The notes beneath the pieces are model-generated. The model was not told where the DNA came from, ran no database searches, and worked only from the letters and a program-made list of their open reading frames with translations. Below, piece after piece: positions 25,448-32,392 of a stretch of 64,000 nucleotides of DNA. This DNA is from Flavobacteriales bacterium (GTDB taxonomy: Bacteria > Bacteroidota > Bacteroidia > Flavobacteriales_F > PHOS-HE28): the NCBI GenBank assembly GCA_020635715.1, contig JACJZG010000001.1:248001-312000 (forward strand). The letters run 5' to 3'. Position 1 is the first letter of the stretch. Every line of letters begins with the position of its first letter. A program made the translations under genes and the position numbers.

Positions 25448-28400
25448 TCACATGTTCCTTCTGTACTGCCCGCCAACTTCAAACATGGCGGCAGTCAGTT
25501 GCCCAAGCGAACAGTACTTTGTCGCCTCCATCAAGACCTCGAACATGTTCTCGTTCCTCACCGCCGCCCGTTGCAGGTCCTTGATGGCTTTGGCGCTTTC
25601 CTCTGCATACGCCACTTTCAGGTTCTCCACCGTGGCGATCTGCGCTTCCTTCTCCTCCTCGGTCGCGCGGATCACTTCCTTCGGAAGGATCGTGGGTGAG
25701 CCCTTGCTGCTGAGGAAGGTGTTCACGCCGATGACGGGATAGTCCCCGTTGTGCTTCAGCGTTTCGTAGTAGAGGCTTTCCTCCTGGATCTTGCCGCGCT
25801 GGTACATGGTCTCCATGGCGCCGAGCACGCCGCCGCGTTCGGTGATGCGGTCGAACTCGGGCAGCACGGCCTCTTCCACCAGGTCGGTGAGCTCTTCGAT
25901 GATGAAGGAGCCCTGCAACGGGTTCTCGTTCTTGGCCAGGCCGAGCTCCTTGTTGATGATGAGCTGGATGGCCATGGCGCGGCGCACGCTTTCCTCGGTG
26001 GGCGTGGTGATGGCCTCGTCGTAGGCGTTGGTGTGCAGGCTGTTGCAGTTGTCGTAGATGGCGTAGAGCGCCTGCAGCGTGGTGCGGATGTCGTTGAAGT
26101 CGATCTCCTGCGCGTGGAGGCTGCGGCCGCTGGTCTGGATGTGGTACTTGAGCATCTGGCTGCGCTCGTCGGCGCCGTAGCGGTGCTTGAGCGCCTTGGC
26201 CCAGAGGCGGCGCGCCACGCGGCCCATCACGGCGTACTCGGGGTCCATGCCGTTGCTGAAGAAGAAGCTCAGGTTGGGCGCGAAGGCGTTGATGTCCATG
26301 CCCCGGCTGAGGTAGTACTCCACGTAGGTGAAGCCGTTGGCCAGGGTGAAGGCGAGCTGGCTGATGGGGTTGGCGCCGGCCTCCGCGATGTGGTAGCCGC
26401 TGATGCTGACGCTGTAGAAGTTGCGGACCTTCTTGTCGATGAAGTACTGCTGCACGTCGCCCATGAGGCGCAGCGCGAACTCGGTGCTGAAGATGCAGGT
26501 GTTCTGGGCCTGGTCTTCCTTGAGGATGTCGGCCTGTACGGTGCCGCGCACTTGGGCGAGGGTGTCAGCCTTGATCTTGGCGTAGACGTCGGGGGGCAGC
26601 ACTTGATCGCCGGTGATACCCAACAACAGCAGACCTAATCCATCGTTGCCCTCTGGTATGGTTCCGTGATATTTCGGTCTGATCGCTAATTGCTGATCGC
26701 TGATTGCGGCATTCGCACGGCCTTCGCTCGCGGGCGAATCAGCAATCTGCGAATTAGCAATTGAGTTCCAACGGGCCTTGATCTTCTCCTCAACGAGTGA
26801 TTCAAGCCCGTTGGAACGAATGTATTTTTCGCAATTCTGGTCGATGGCGGCGTTCATGAAGAAGCCGAGCAGCATGGGCGCCGGACCGTTGATGGTCATG
26901 CTCACACTGGTGGTGGGCGCGCTCAGGTCGAAGCCGCTGTACAGTTTCTTGGCATCATCGAGGCAGCAGATGCTTACGCCGCTGTTGCCCACCTTGCCGT
27001 AGATGTCAGGCCGACGACCGGGATCGTGGCCGTAGAGCGTGACACTATCGAAGGCAGTGCTGAGGCGCTTGGCAGGCAGGCCCTGGCTCACGTAGTGGAA
27101 GCGCTTGTTGGTGCGCTCGGGTCCGCCCTCGCCGGCGAACATGCGTGCGGGGTCCTCGCCCTGGCGCTTGAAGGGGTAGATGCCCGCGGTGTATGGGAAG
27201 AAGCCGGGCGTGTTCTCCTGCATGGCCCAGCGCACCTTGTCGCCCCAGCTGCGGAACTTCGGCAGCGCGACCTTCGGGATTTTCAGGTGGCTGAGGCTCT
27301 CGGTGTGGTTGGGGACTTTGATCTCCTTGCCGCGCACTTTGTATACATAGAACTCGTCCGAATACCGCTTTTCCTCTTCGCTCCAGCCTTGCAGCATGCT
27401 CCAGAGGTGGGGATCCAGGTCCTTCCTTAGTTCGTTGAATTTCTCTTCGAGATTTCTAATTGCTGATTCCTGATTCGAGGCATTCGCGCTGACCTTACGC
27501 GCGGCGGAATCAGCAATCAGCGAATTAGCAATCAGCAGATCCGGCCCACCGAACGTCAACACAGCCGAATAGAGTCCATAGAGTTGATCGGCGATGGAAG
27601 CTTGACGGCGGACCTGCTCATCGTATCGGCGGTTGTTCTCAGAGATCTCGCTCAGGTACCGGCTCTTGGCGGGCGGGATGATCCAGACCTTCTCGCTCAT
27701 CTCGTCATGCGCGGCGAAGGTGCTCTTGAAGTCGACACCGGTCTTCTCGGCGATCTTCTTCATGAGGCGCGCGTACAGCGAGTTGGTGCCGGGGTCGTTG
27801 AACTGGCTGGCGATGGTGCCCACCACGGGCAGGTCATCGTCGTTGGCGTCCCACAGGTTGTGGTTGCGCTTGTACTGCTTCTTCACGTCGCGCAGGGCAT
27901 CGAGGGCGCCGCGCTTGTCGAACTTGTTGATGGCCACCACGTCGGCGAAGTCGAGCATGTCGATCTTCTCCAGCTGCGTGGCCGCGCCGAACTCCGGCGT
28001 CATGATGTAGAGGCTCACGTCGCTGTGGTCCAGGATCTCGGTATCGCTCTGGCCGATGCCGCTGGTCTCCAGGATGATCAGGTCGAAGCCCGCGGCCTTC
28101 AGGATGCTCACGGCCTCCTTCACGTGCTTGCTCAGCGCGAGGTTGCTCTGGCGCGTGGCGAGGCTGCGCATGTACACGCGCTCCCCGCGGATGCTGTTCA
28201 TGCGGATGCGGTCGCCCAGCAGCGCGCCACCGGTCTTGCGCTTGCTCGGGTCCACGCTGATGACGCCGATGGTCTTCGTGGGCTGATCGAGGATGAAGCG
28301 GCGGATCAACTCATCCACCATGCTGCTCTTACCCGCGCCGCCGGTGCCCGTGATCCCGAGGATCGGTGCCTTGTTGGCTTCGGCCTTCTTGTGTATCTCG

Positions 28401-28963
28401 TTGGCGATCTTCTCGAAGACCTCGGGATGGTTCTCCGCCGTGCTGATGAGCTTGGCGATGGCCGGCCAGTTCTGGGGGCTCAGCTTCTTCGCTTCGCCGT
28501 TCACCTGATCGCTCAGATCGAAGTCGGCCTTCTCGAGCATGTCGTTTATCATGCCCTGCAGGCCCATCGCACGACCATCATCCGGATGGTAAAGCCGCGT
28601 GATGCCATACTCCTGCAACTCGCGGATCTCCTCCGGAAGGATGGTACCTCCTCCTCCACCAAAGATCTTGATGTGCCCCGCGCCCTTCTCCTTCAGGAGA
28701 TCATACATGTACTTGAAGTACTCGGTATGCCCGCCTTGGTAGCTGGTCATCGCGATGGCATGCGCATCCTCCTGGATGGCGGTGTTCACCACGTCCTCCA
28801 CGCTGCGGTCGTGCCCCAGGTGGATCACCTCGGCGCCGGTGCTCTGGATGATCCTGCGCATAATGTTGATGGCAGCATCGTGGCCGTCGAACAGGGAGGC
28901 GGCGGTAACAACGCGGATCTTATGCTTGGGTACGTAGGGCGGGGCTTGGACGAAGGTGGACAT
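25448..28963 (-). CDS. icmF: Fused isobutyryl-CoA mutase (IcmF), coenzyme B12-dependent
   Basis: A 1171-residue fused acyl-CoA mutase. Domains in order are as follows. The B12-binding domain has SLFDGHDAAI near residues 24-32 and a GGGGGTI loop. A MeaB-like chaperone G-domain has the P-loop GTGGAGKSS near 205-213, VDPSKRKTGGALLGDR and NKFDKRGA. The last two domains are a linker and the mutase TIM barrel ending GGQYRRNM. It interconverts isobutyryl-CoA and butyryl-CoA (or related branched acyl-CoAs) by radical rearrangement, with the G-domain protecting and loading the cofactor. Two palindromic inserts encode extra peptide around residues 475-505 and 732-760. The first lies in the linker after the G-domain, the second in a loop before the barrel core. 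Its 3' end is duplicated three more times downstream. Confidence 0.92.
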   Translation of the reverse strand: MSTFVQAPPYVPKHKIRVVTAASLFDGHDAAINIMRRIIQSTGAEVIHLGHDRSVEDVVNTAIQEDAHAIAMTSYQGGHTEYFKYMYDLLKEKGAGHIKIFGGGGGTILPEEIRELQEYGITRLYHPDDGRAMGLQGMINDMLEKADFDLSDQVNGEAKKLSPQNWPAIAKLISTAENHPEVFEKIANEIHKKAEANKAPILGITGTGGAGKSSMVDELIRRFILDQPTKTIGVISVDPSKRKTGGALLGDRIRMNSIRGERVYMRSLATRQSNLALSKHVKEAVSILKAAGFDLIILETSGIGQSDTEILDHSDVSLYIMTPEFGAATQLEKIDMLDFADVVAINKFDKRGALDALRDVKKQYKRNHNLWDANDDDLPVVGTIASQFNDPGTNSLYARLMKKIAEKTGVDFKSTFAAHDEMSEKVWIIPPAKSRYLSEISENNRRYDEQVRRQASIADQLYGLYSAVLTFGGPDLLIANSLIADSAARKVSANASNQESAIRNLEEKFNELRKDLDPHLWSMLQGWSEEEKRYSDEFYVYKVRGKEIKVPNHTESLSHLKIPKVALPKFRSWGDKVRWAMQENTPGFFPYTAGIYPFKRQGEDPARMFAGEGGPERTNKRFHYVSQGLPAKRLSTAFDSVTLYGHDPGRRPDIYGKVGNSGVSICCLDDAKKLYSGFDLSAPTTSVSMTINGPAPMLLGFFMNAAIDQNCEKYIRSNGLESLVEEKIKARWNSIANSQIADSPASEGRANAAISDQQLAIRPKYHGTIPEGNDGLGLLLLGITGDQVLPPDVYAKIKADTLAQVRGTVQADILKEDQAQNTCIFSTEFALRLMGDVQQYFIDKKVRNFYSVSISGYHIAEAGANPISQLAFTLANGFTYVEYYLSRGMDINAFAPNLSFFFSNGMDPEYAVMGRVARRLWAKALKHRYGADERSQMLKYHIQTSGRSLHAQEIDFNDIRTTLQALYAIYDNCNSLHTNAYDEAITTPTEESVRRAMAIQLIINKELGLAKNENPLQGSFIIEELTDLVEEAVLPEFDRITERGGVLGAMETMYQRGKIQEESLYYETLKHNGDYPVIGVNTFLSSKGSPTILPKEVIRATEEEKEAQIATVENLKVAYAEESAKAIKDLQRAAVRNENMFEVLMEATKYCSLGQLTAAMFEVGGQYRRNM
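26683..26766. repeat. In-frame palindromic element A inside icmF
   Basis: An imperfect palindrome of about 84 bases with outer arms GCTAATTGCTGAT and GCGAATTAGCAATT. It encodes an extra peptide (IANSQIADSPASEGRANAAI) in frame in icmF just before the conserved PKYHGTIPEGNDGLG segment. It shares both arms with element B at 27453-27538, in the same orientation and reading frame. Confidence 0.8.
27453..27538. repeat. In-frame palindromic element B inside icmF
   Basis: An imperfect palindrome of about 86 bases with arms TCTAATTGCTGATTCCTGAT and AATCAGCGAATTAGCAATCA. It encodes IANSLIADSAARKVSANASN in the linker after the G-domain, parallel to the peptide of element A. The sequence style (reiterated GCTGATT/AATCAGC) is like intergenic repeats of Bacteroidota, but here it is kept free of stops. 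Confidence 0.8.
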
Positions 28964-29030
28964 GCTTTGGGCGCCGGACTTGCTCGCGGCTTGCCGCGAA
29001 GGTACCGGACAAGAAAGGAATGCGGAGGGC

Positions 29031-29140
29031 TTGGGCGTGCCCCCTCTCCCGGCCCACGAGCCGGGACTCGGGGTCCGGCTCTCCGCTGTACTCCGCGCTC
29101 GTTCCTCGCTGCGGGGTGCCGCTTCGATCCGTCACGCGAG
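29031..29140 (+). repeat. Dispersed repeat R, copy 3
   Basis: Starts TTGGGCGTGCCCCCTC, continues with ACTCGGGGTCCGGCTCTCCG and ends CGATCCGTCACGCGAG. It lies upstream of icmF, between it and the patatin gene. It is the longest of the three copies and shows which parts the other two retain. Confidence 0.75.
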
Positions 29141-29553
29141 ACCCCCGACTTCCGCACCAGGCCCAGCGAAAGGGGAAGGACCGAAGGAACTCACTGAACT
29201 CCGCGCAGACACCATGAAACTCTATTCCATACCGCTCATGGATGAACTTACCCGTCTTCAAGTCTGCTACAACTTCGTCATATACAACTCGATCCCCGAG
29301 GATGATCTCCCCTGATTTCTCCTCGCTCTCGGCTCGCAGTCGTACAGAGGCGAGCCAGCCGCTTGTTGTAGCTCCTCGGTATATCCATGAGCTCGTATTT
29401 GGATCGCTTCGGCATTGAACCATGCCAGCGCACTGAGAAAGGTCGCATTCACACTCAGCTCGTTTCCGGTATTGGCGGAGCGCTGAAAGGAGGCGCACAG
29501 AGGTCAGTTCCCAGCCCTCCTAATGATCGTCCCTTGCGCTGGTCCATGGAGAC
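29141..29553. other. Intergenic stretch with no convincing gene
   Basis: About 410 bases between repeat R copy 3 and the patatin gene. Short open frames occur on both strands, including one on the minus strand encoding GEIILGDRVVYDEVVADLKT, but none has recognisable domains or a supporting neighbour. It may hold a decayed gene. Confidence 0.4.
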
Positions 29554-30306
29554 TTAGCGAGAGGCCCCTCCCATCACCTCCCTCGCATACGCATAGCCCA
29601 CCCGCTCGATCTCGGCCAGGTGTCGCAGGTCGAACATGCCGAAGCGCGCAAGCTCCGGTGGTTCAATGTAGAGACGGCATCCCTGCGCGCTGCGCGCCAC
29701 CATCGGCCGGAAGCTGAGGTGGAAGACCCGGTCGATCGTGGCGGCCAAACGTCGCCTGCCGGTCCACGGTGGCAGCGGGTTCACATACACCGCAACGGTC
29801 TCGGCGCGTCGGTCGGCGAAGGGTTCGATGGGCAGGTTGTTGCTGAGACCACCATCCACATAGGGCACCCCATCGATCACGACCGCCGGAAAGACCATGG
29901 GCACCGCGCTGGCCGCGAGCAGTGCCGGTACCAACGGGCCGCTGCTGAAGATGCGCTGCGCTCCTGTGATGAAGTCCGTGGCAGTGACATGGAACGGGAT
30001 GCTGAGCTCCTCGAAGCGGCGGACGCCCAGATGCGCTTCAAGCAGCTCACCCAAGACGCGCTGGGTGAGCCGTTCGCCCCGGAGCACGCGCCATCGGGTC
30101 AGGTGCAGGCCCCATTCCTCATGCACCAGTTCGGACAAACGCTTTGGTGTCCACCCGGCAGCGATGAAGGCACCTACGAGCGCACCCGCACTGGTGGCGC
30201 TGATGGCGGAGGGCACGACCCCCGCTTCCGCACACGCCGCGATCACGCCGATGTGCGCCACGCCGCGCGCACCGCCGCCGGACAATACGAAGGGGACCTG
30301 CTCCAT
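29554..30306 (-). CDS. Patatin-like phospholipase
   Basis: A 250-residue protein of the RssA/patatin type. The oxyanion-hole motif GGGARG is at residues 10-15. The nucleophile elbow reads SATSAGAL, so the first glycine of GxSxG is replaced by alanine while the serine is kept. The catalytic aspartate is in DGGLSNNLP. The order, spacing and length fit a single-domain cytosolic or membrane-associated patatin that hydrolyses phospholipid acyl chains. No signal peptide is visible. It is followed in the same direction by nothing closely spaced and preceded by the XRE/IrrE-like regulator gene 24 bases upstream, so the two could be co-transcribed. The altered elbow may lower activity but such variants are known to remain folded. 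Confidence 0.85.
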   Translation of the reverse strand: MEQVPFVLSGGGARGVAHIGVIAACAEAGVVPSAISATSAGALVGAFIAAGWTPKRLSELVHEEWGLHLTRWRVLRGERLTQRVLGELLEAHLGVRRFEELSIPFHVTATDFITGAQRIFSSGPLVPALLAASAVPMVFPAVVIDGVPYVDGGLSNNLPIEPFADRRAETVAVYVNPLPPWTGRRRLAATIDRVFHLSFRPMVARSAQGCRLYIEPPELARFGMFDLRHLAEIERVGYAYAREVMGGASR

Positions 30307-30330
30307 GGGTCGGTGAAGTTCGGGAGTGCG

Positions 30331-31794
30331 TTACGACTCCCGCGCCATCTGGTCCCTGACCAACCGTTCCATGGCGGCATTGATGCGTCGGCTGTGCTCA
30401 TCGCGCGCGGCCACCACGGGGCGCGGCAGCAGCGGCGAGGTCCGCACCGTCCCGTCATGCAGGAAGCCGATCACCTGCTCGTTGGCCGCGTTCACTTCCA
30501 CCCCGATGCACACGGCGAGACTTCGATCCGGATCGCGGCCCATCATCCTGCCGATGGCGAACACGAAGTAGACCTGCCCTCCCGGTCCGGTGAAACGGTG
30601 TCCTGCGCAGAGCGGTCCCTTGTACTTCCTCTTCGTGCGCTGCTCGTCGATGCGCCGGAAAAGCCCATCCTTCAACCAGGCACCCACCGCATCGTTCAGC
30701 ATCTCGATCTCCAGCGGATCCTGACGACGGTCCAGGAAGATCTCCTTCATCGGCTCCACGGTGCCGCGCGTCCGGTCGTGGTCGAAACGCTGGAAGAAGA
30801 GCCCCTGTACCCCAAGGTGGTGCGGCACCAGGTTGGTGATCCGCAACGCGAACATCTCCGGCGATGAGTTGTACCGGCCCAGCAACTTCAGCAAGCGCTC
30901 TCCATCGAAGGTGTTCGTGGCGAAGAAGAGGCGCAAGCCCTCCAACAGCGGCCCGGGAGGAAGCAGCAACGCGCCGCCGAAGTAGCTGGCCTTGCTGTTG
31001 TTGAGCACATGATCGAAGCTGGTGGCGCGCGGCCAGGGCGTCATCAACGCACGCTGACCGCTCAGACCCAGGAACGCATAGCCCAGCTCCTTGGCATGGA
31101 GGAAGGCCTTCTGGTTCTCGGCGAGGCGCGCATTGATCAGGAGCTTGCGCTTCTCAGGGATGAACACACTGCGGATGTGTATCAGCTCAGGATAGGCCTC
31201 CAGGCCGGTCTCCTCCACCGAATAACCGAACTCCTCGATCAGGACATCGCGCAGCCGGTCGCTCGTCGGCACCTCCTTCTCCATGAGTCCGTGCTCATCG
31301 CGGAAACGCGTCGCCTCCTCCTCCAGGTCGGCGAAGTGATTGCCGTACAATTCCTGGTAGGAGCGCAGGGCGGCGAAGTAGAAGTGCTCCTGGCTGAGGT
31401 CGTAACTGGCGGCAATGCGGGTGAGCGTACTGATGAAGGCACTGACCTTGGCCGGCGCATTGGCGATGATCTCCACCAATTTGCCGCGATCGATGCCGAA
31501 GAGGTCGAGGGGCACCTCCTTGAGGATACCGCCCTGCAATAACTCACCCACCGGGGCAAGGTGCTTGTCCAGCTTGAGGCTGACGAGCTTGTCGAAGGTG
31601 GTGCCGAGCGCCTTGGCCAGCGCGGCGAGCTTTTCGGCCTTGGGGTACTTGCGTCCCTTCTCGATCTCGTTGAGGTAGCTCACCGACAGCCCCGTGCGCT
31701 GCCCAAGCTCCGCAAGGGAAAGGCCCTCAGCCTGCCGGGCCCGCTTCAGCTTCAGACCCAGGATCAACCGGATATCGTCCTCCTTCAGTTCCAT
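30331..31794 (-). CDS. XRE-family regulator with degenerate IrrE/ImmA-like domain (RamB/ScfR-like)
   Basis: The protein has 487 residues from the ATG at 31794; a longer frame upstream is not coding. Residues 1-65 are an XRE helix-turn-helix (LSLAELGQRTGLSVSYLNEI, then EKGRKYPKAEKLAALAKALG). The middle is the region that in RamB/ScfR regulators holds a DUF955 metallopeptidase-like domain. Here the expected HExxH reads LHAKELGYAFL, so the zinc motif is lost. The C-terminal domain (CAGHRFTGPGGQVYFVFAIG) is the part that senses short-chain acyl-CoA in that family. It probably controls acetate, propionate or branched-acyl metabolism, which fits nearby icmF and aldB, but the target genes are not shown. 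Confidence 0.75.
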   Translation of the reverse strand: MELKEDDIRLILGLKLKRARQAEGLSLAELGQRTGLSVSYLNEIEKGRKYPKAEKLAALAKALGTTFDKLVSLKLDKHLAPVGELLQGGILKEVPLDLFGIDRGKLVEIIANAPAKVSAFISTLTRIAASYDLSQEHFYFAALRSYQELYGNHFADLEEEATRFRDEHGLMEKEVPTSDRLRDVLIEEFGYSVEETGLEAYPELIHIRSVFIPEKRKLLINARLAENQKAFLHAKELGYAFLGLSGQRALMTPWPRATSFDHVLNNSKASYFGGALLLPPGPLLEGLRLFFATNTFDGERLLKLLGRYNSSPEMFALRITNLVPHHLGVQGLFFQRFDHDRTRGTVEPMKEIFLDRRQDPLEIEMLNDAVGAWLKDGLFRRIDEQRTKRKYKGPLCAGHRFTGPGGQVYFVFAIGRMMGRDPDRSLAVCIGVEVNAANEQVIGFLHDGTVRTSPLLPRPVVAARDEHSRRINAAMERLVRDQMARES

Positions 31795-31864
31795 CGGACC
31801 GAGCGAATGTAGATCGGTCCCTAGCAGCAGAGCCCGATCTCTCCGCCGAACACCTATTGGTAAT

Positions 31865-31899
31865 GGAAAGGGGCGGCCCGATCGGACCGCCCCCTTTCC
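31865..31899 (-). terminator. Strong hairpin terminator after the aldB-DUF779 unit
   Basis: The arms GGAAAGGGGCGG and CCGCCCCCTTTCC pair almost perfectly around a short GC-rich loop. It lies 18 bases past the DUF779 stop and 71 bases before the regulator start, so it most likely ends minus-strand transcription from aldB. There is no long T tract. Confidence 0.65.
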
Positions 31900-31916
31900 A
31901 CACACACCCACTTGTC

Positions 31917-32288
31917 CTACACCTCGATCGGATCCAAATGCTCCAGCTCCTGTTCCGTGAAGAGCCGGGAGCGGATGAGGAAACGCTTGCCATACGGGAT
32001 CTCCAGGCTGAAGCTGCTGCCCCGGCCGTTCACCACATCGAGGGTGAGCTGGCAATGCTTCCAGTATTCGAACTGCTCCACATGCATCCAGTACTCCACG
32101 CCATCCACCACGCCCACGCGCACATCCTGCGTGCCCATGCGGAACTCATCCTTCCCGAAGCACATGGGTTGCGAACCATCGCAGCAGCCACCGCTCTGGT
32201 GGATCACCAGCGGGCCATGCGCCTTGCGGATGATGTCGAGCAGTTCGAGCGCCTCGAAGGTGGCCGTGATGCGGGGGATGGAACTCAT
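31917..32288 (-). CDS. DUF779 family protein, aldehyde-dehydrogenase associated
   Basis: A 123-residue protein with the DUF779 hallmark VIHQSGGCCDGSQPMCF (residues about 27-43). It is followed by VDGVEYWMHVEQFEYWKHCQ and a C-terminal FSLEIPYGKRFLIRSRLF. The family is small, cytosolic and of unknown biochemical function, with a conserved cysteine pair that could bind metal. It is typically encoded directly after an AldB-type aldehyde dehydrogenase, as here. A 104-base palindromic repeat separates it from aldB. Confidence 0.88.
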   Translation of the reverse strand: MSSIPRITATFEALELLDIIRKAHGPLVIHQSGGCCDGSQPMCFGKDEFRMGTQDVRVGVVDGVEYWMHVEQFEYWKHCQLTLDVVNGRGSSFSLEIPYGKRFLIRSRLFTEQELEHLDPIEV

Positions 32289-32392
32289 GATCAGATGATG
32301 AGATGATCAGAGAATTAGCGGATCAGAGGATCAGAAGACCAGTCCATGGGCAGCGCCATGTTCTGATCTTCTGATCGACCGATCATCTGATC
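32289..32392. repeat. Palindromic GATCAG-rich intergenic repeat
   Basis: The 104-base spacer is made of reiterated GATCAGATGAT / GATCAGAGGATCAGAAG on the left and TTCTGATCTTCTGATC / GATCATCTGATCT on the right. It could form a long imperfect hairpin between aldB and the DUF779 gene. The block GAATTAGCGGATCAG resembles the right arm of the icmF elements. Confidence 0.7.

Noticed and set aside
17209..28963. A tRNA-associated genomic island or prophage
   Set aside because: No tRNA gene, integrase, transposase or phage structural gene was seen; the repeated site is the icmF 3' end instead.
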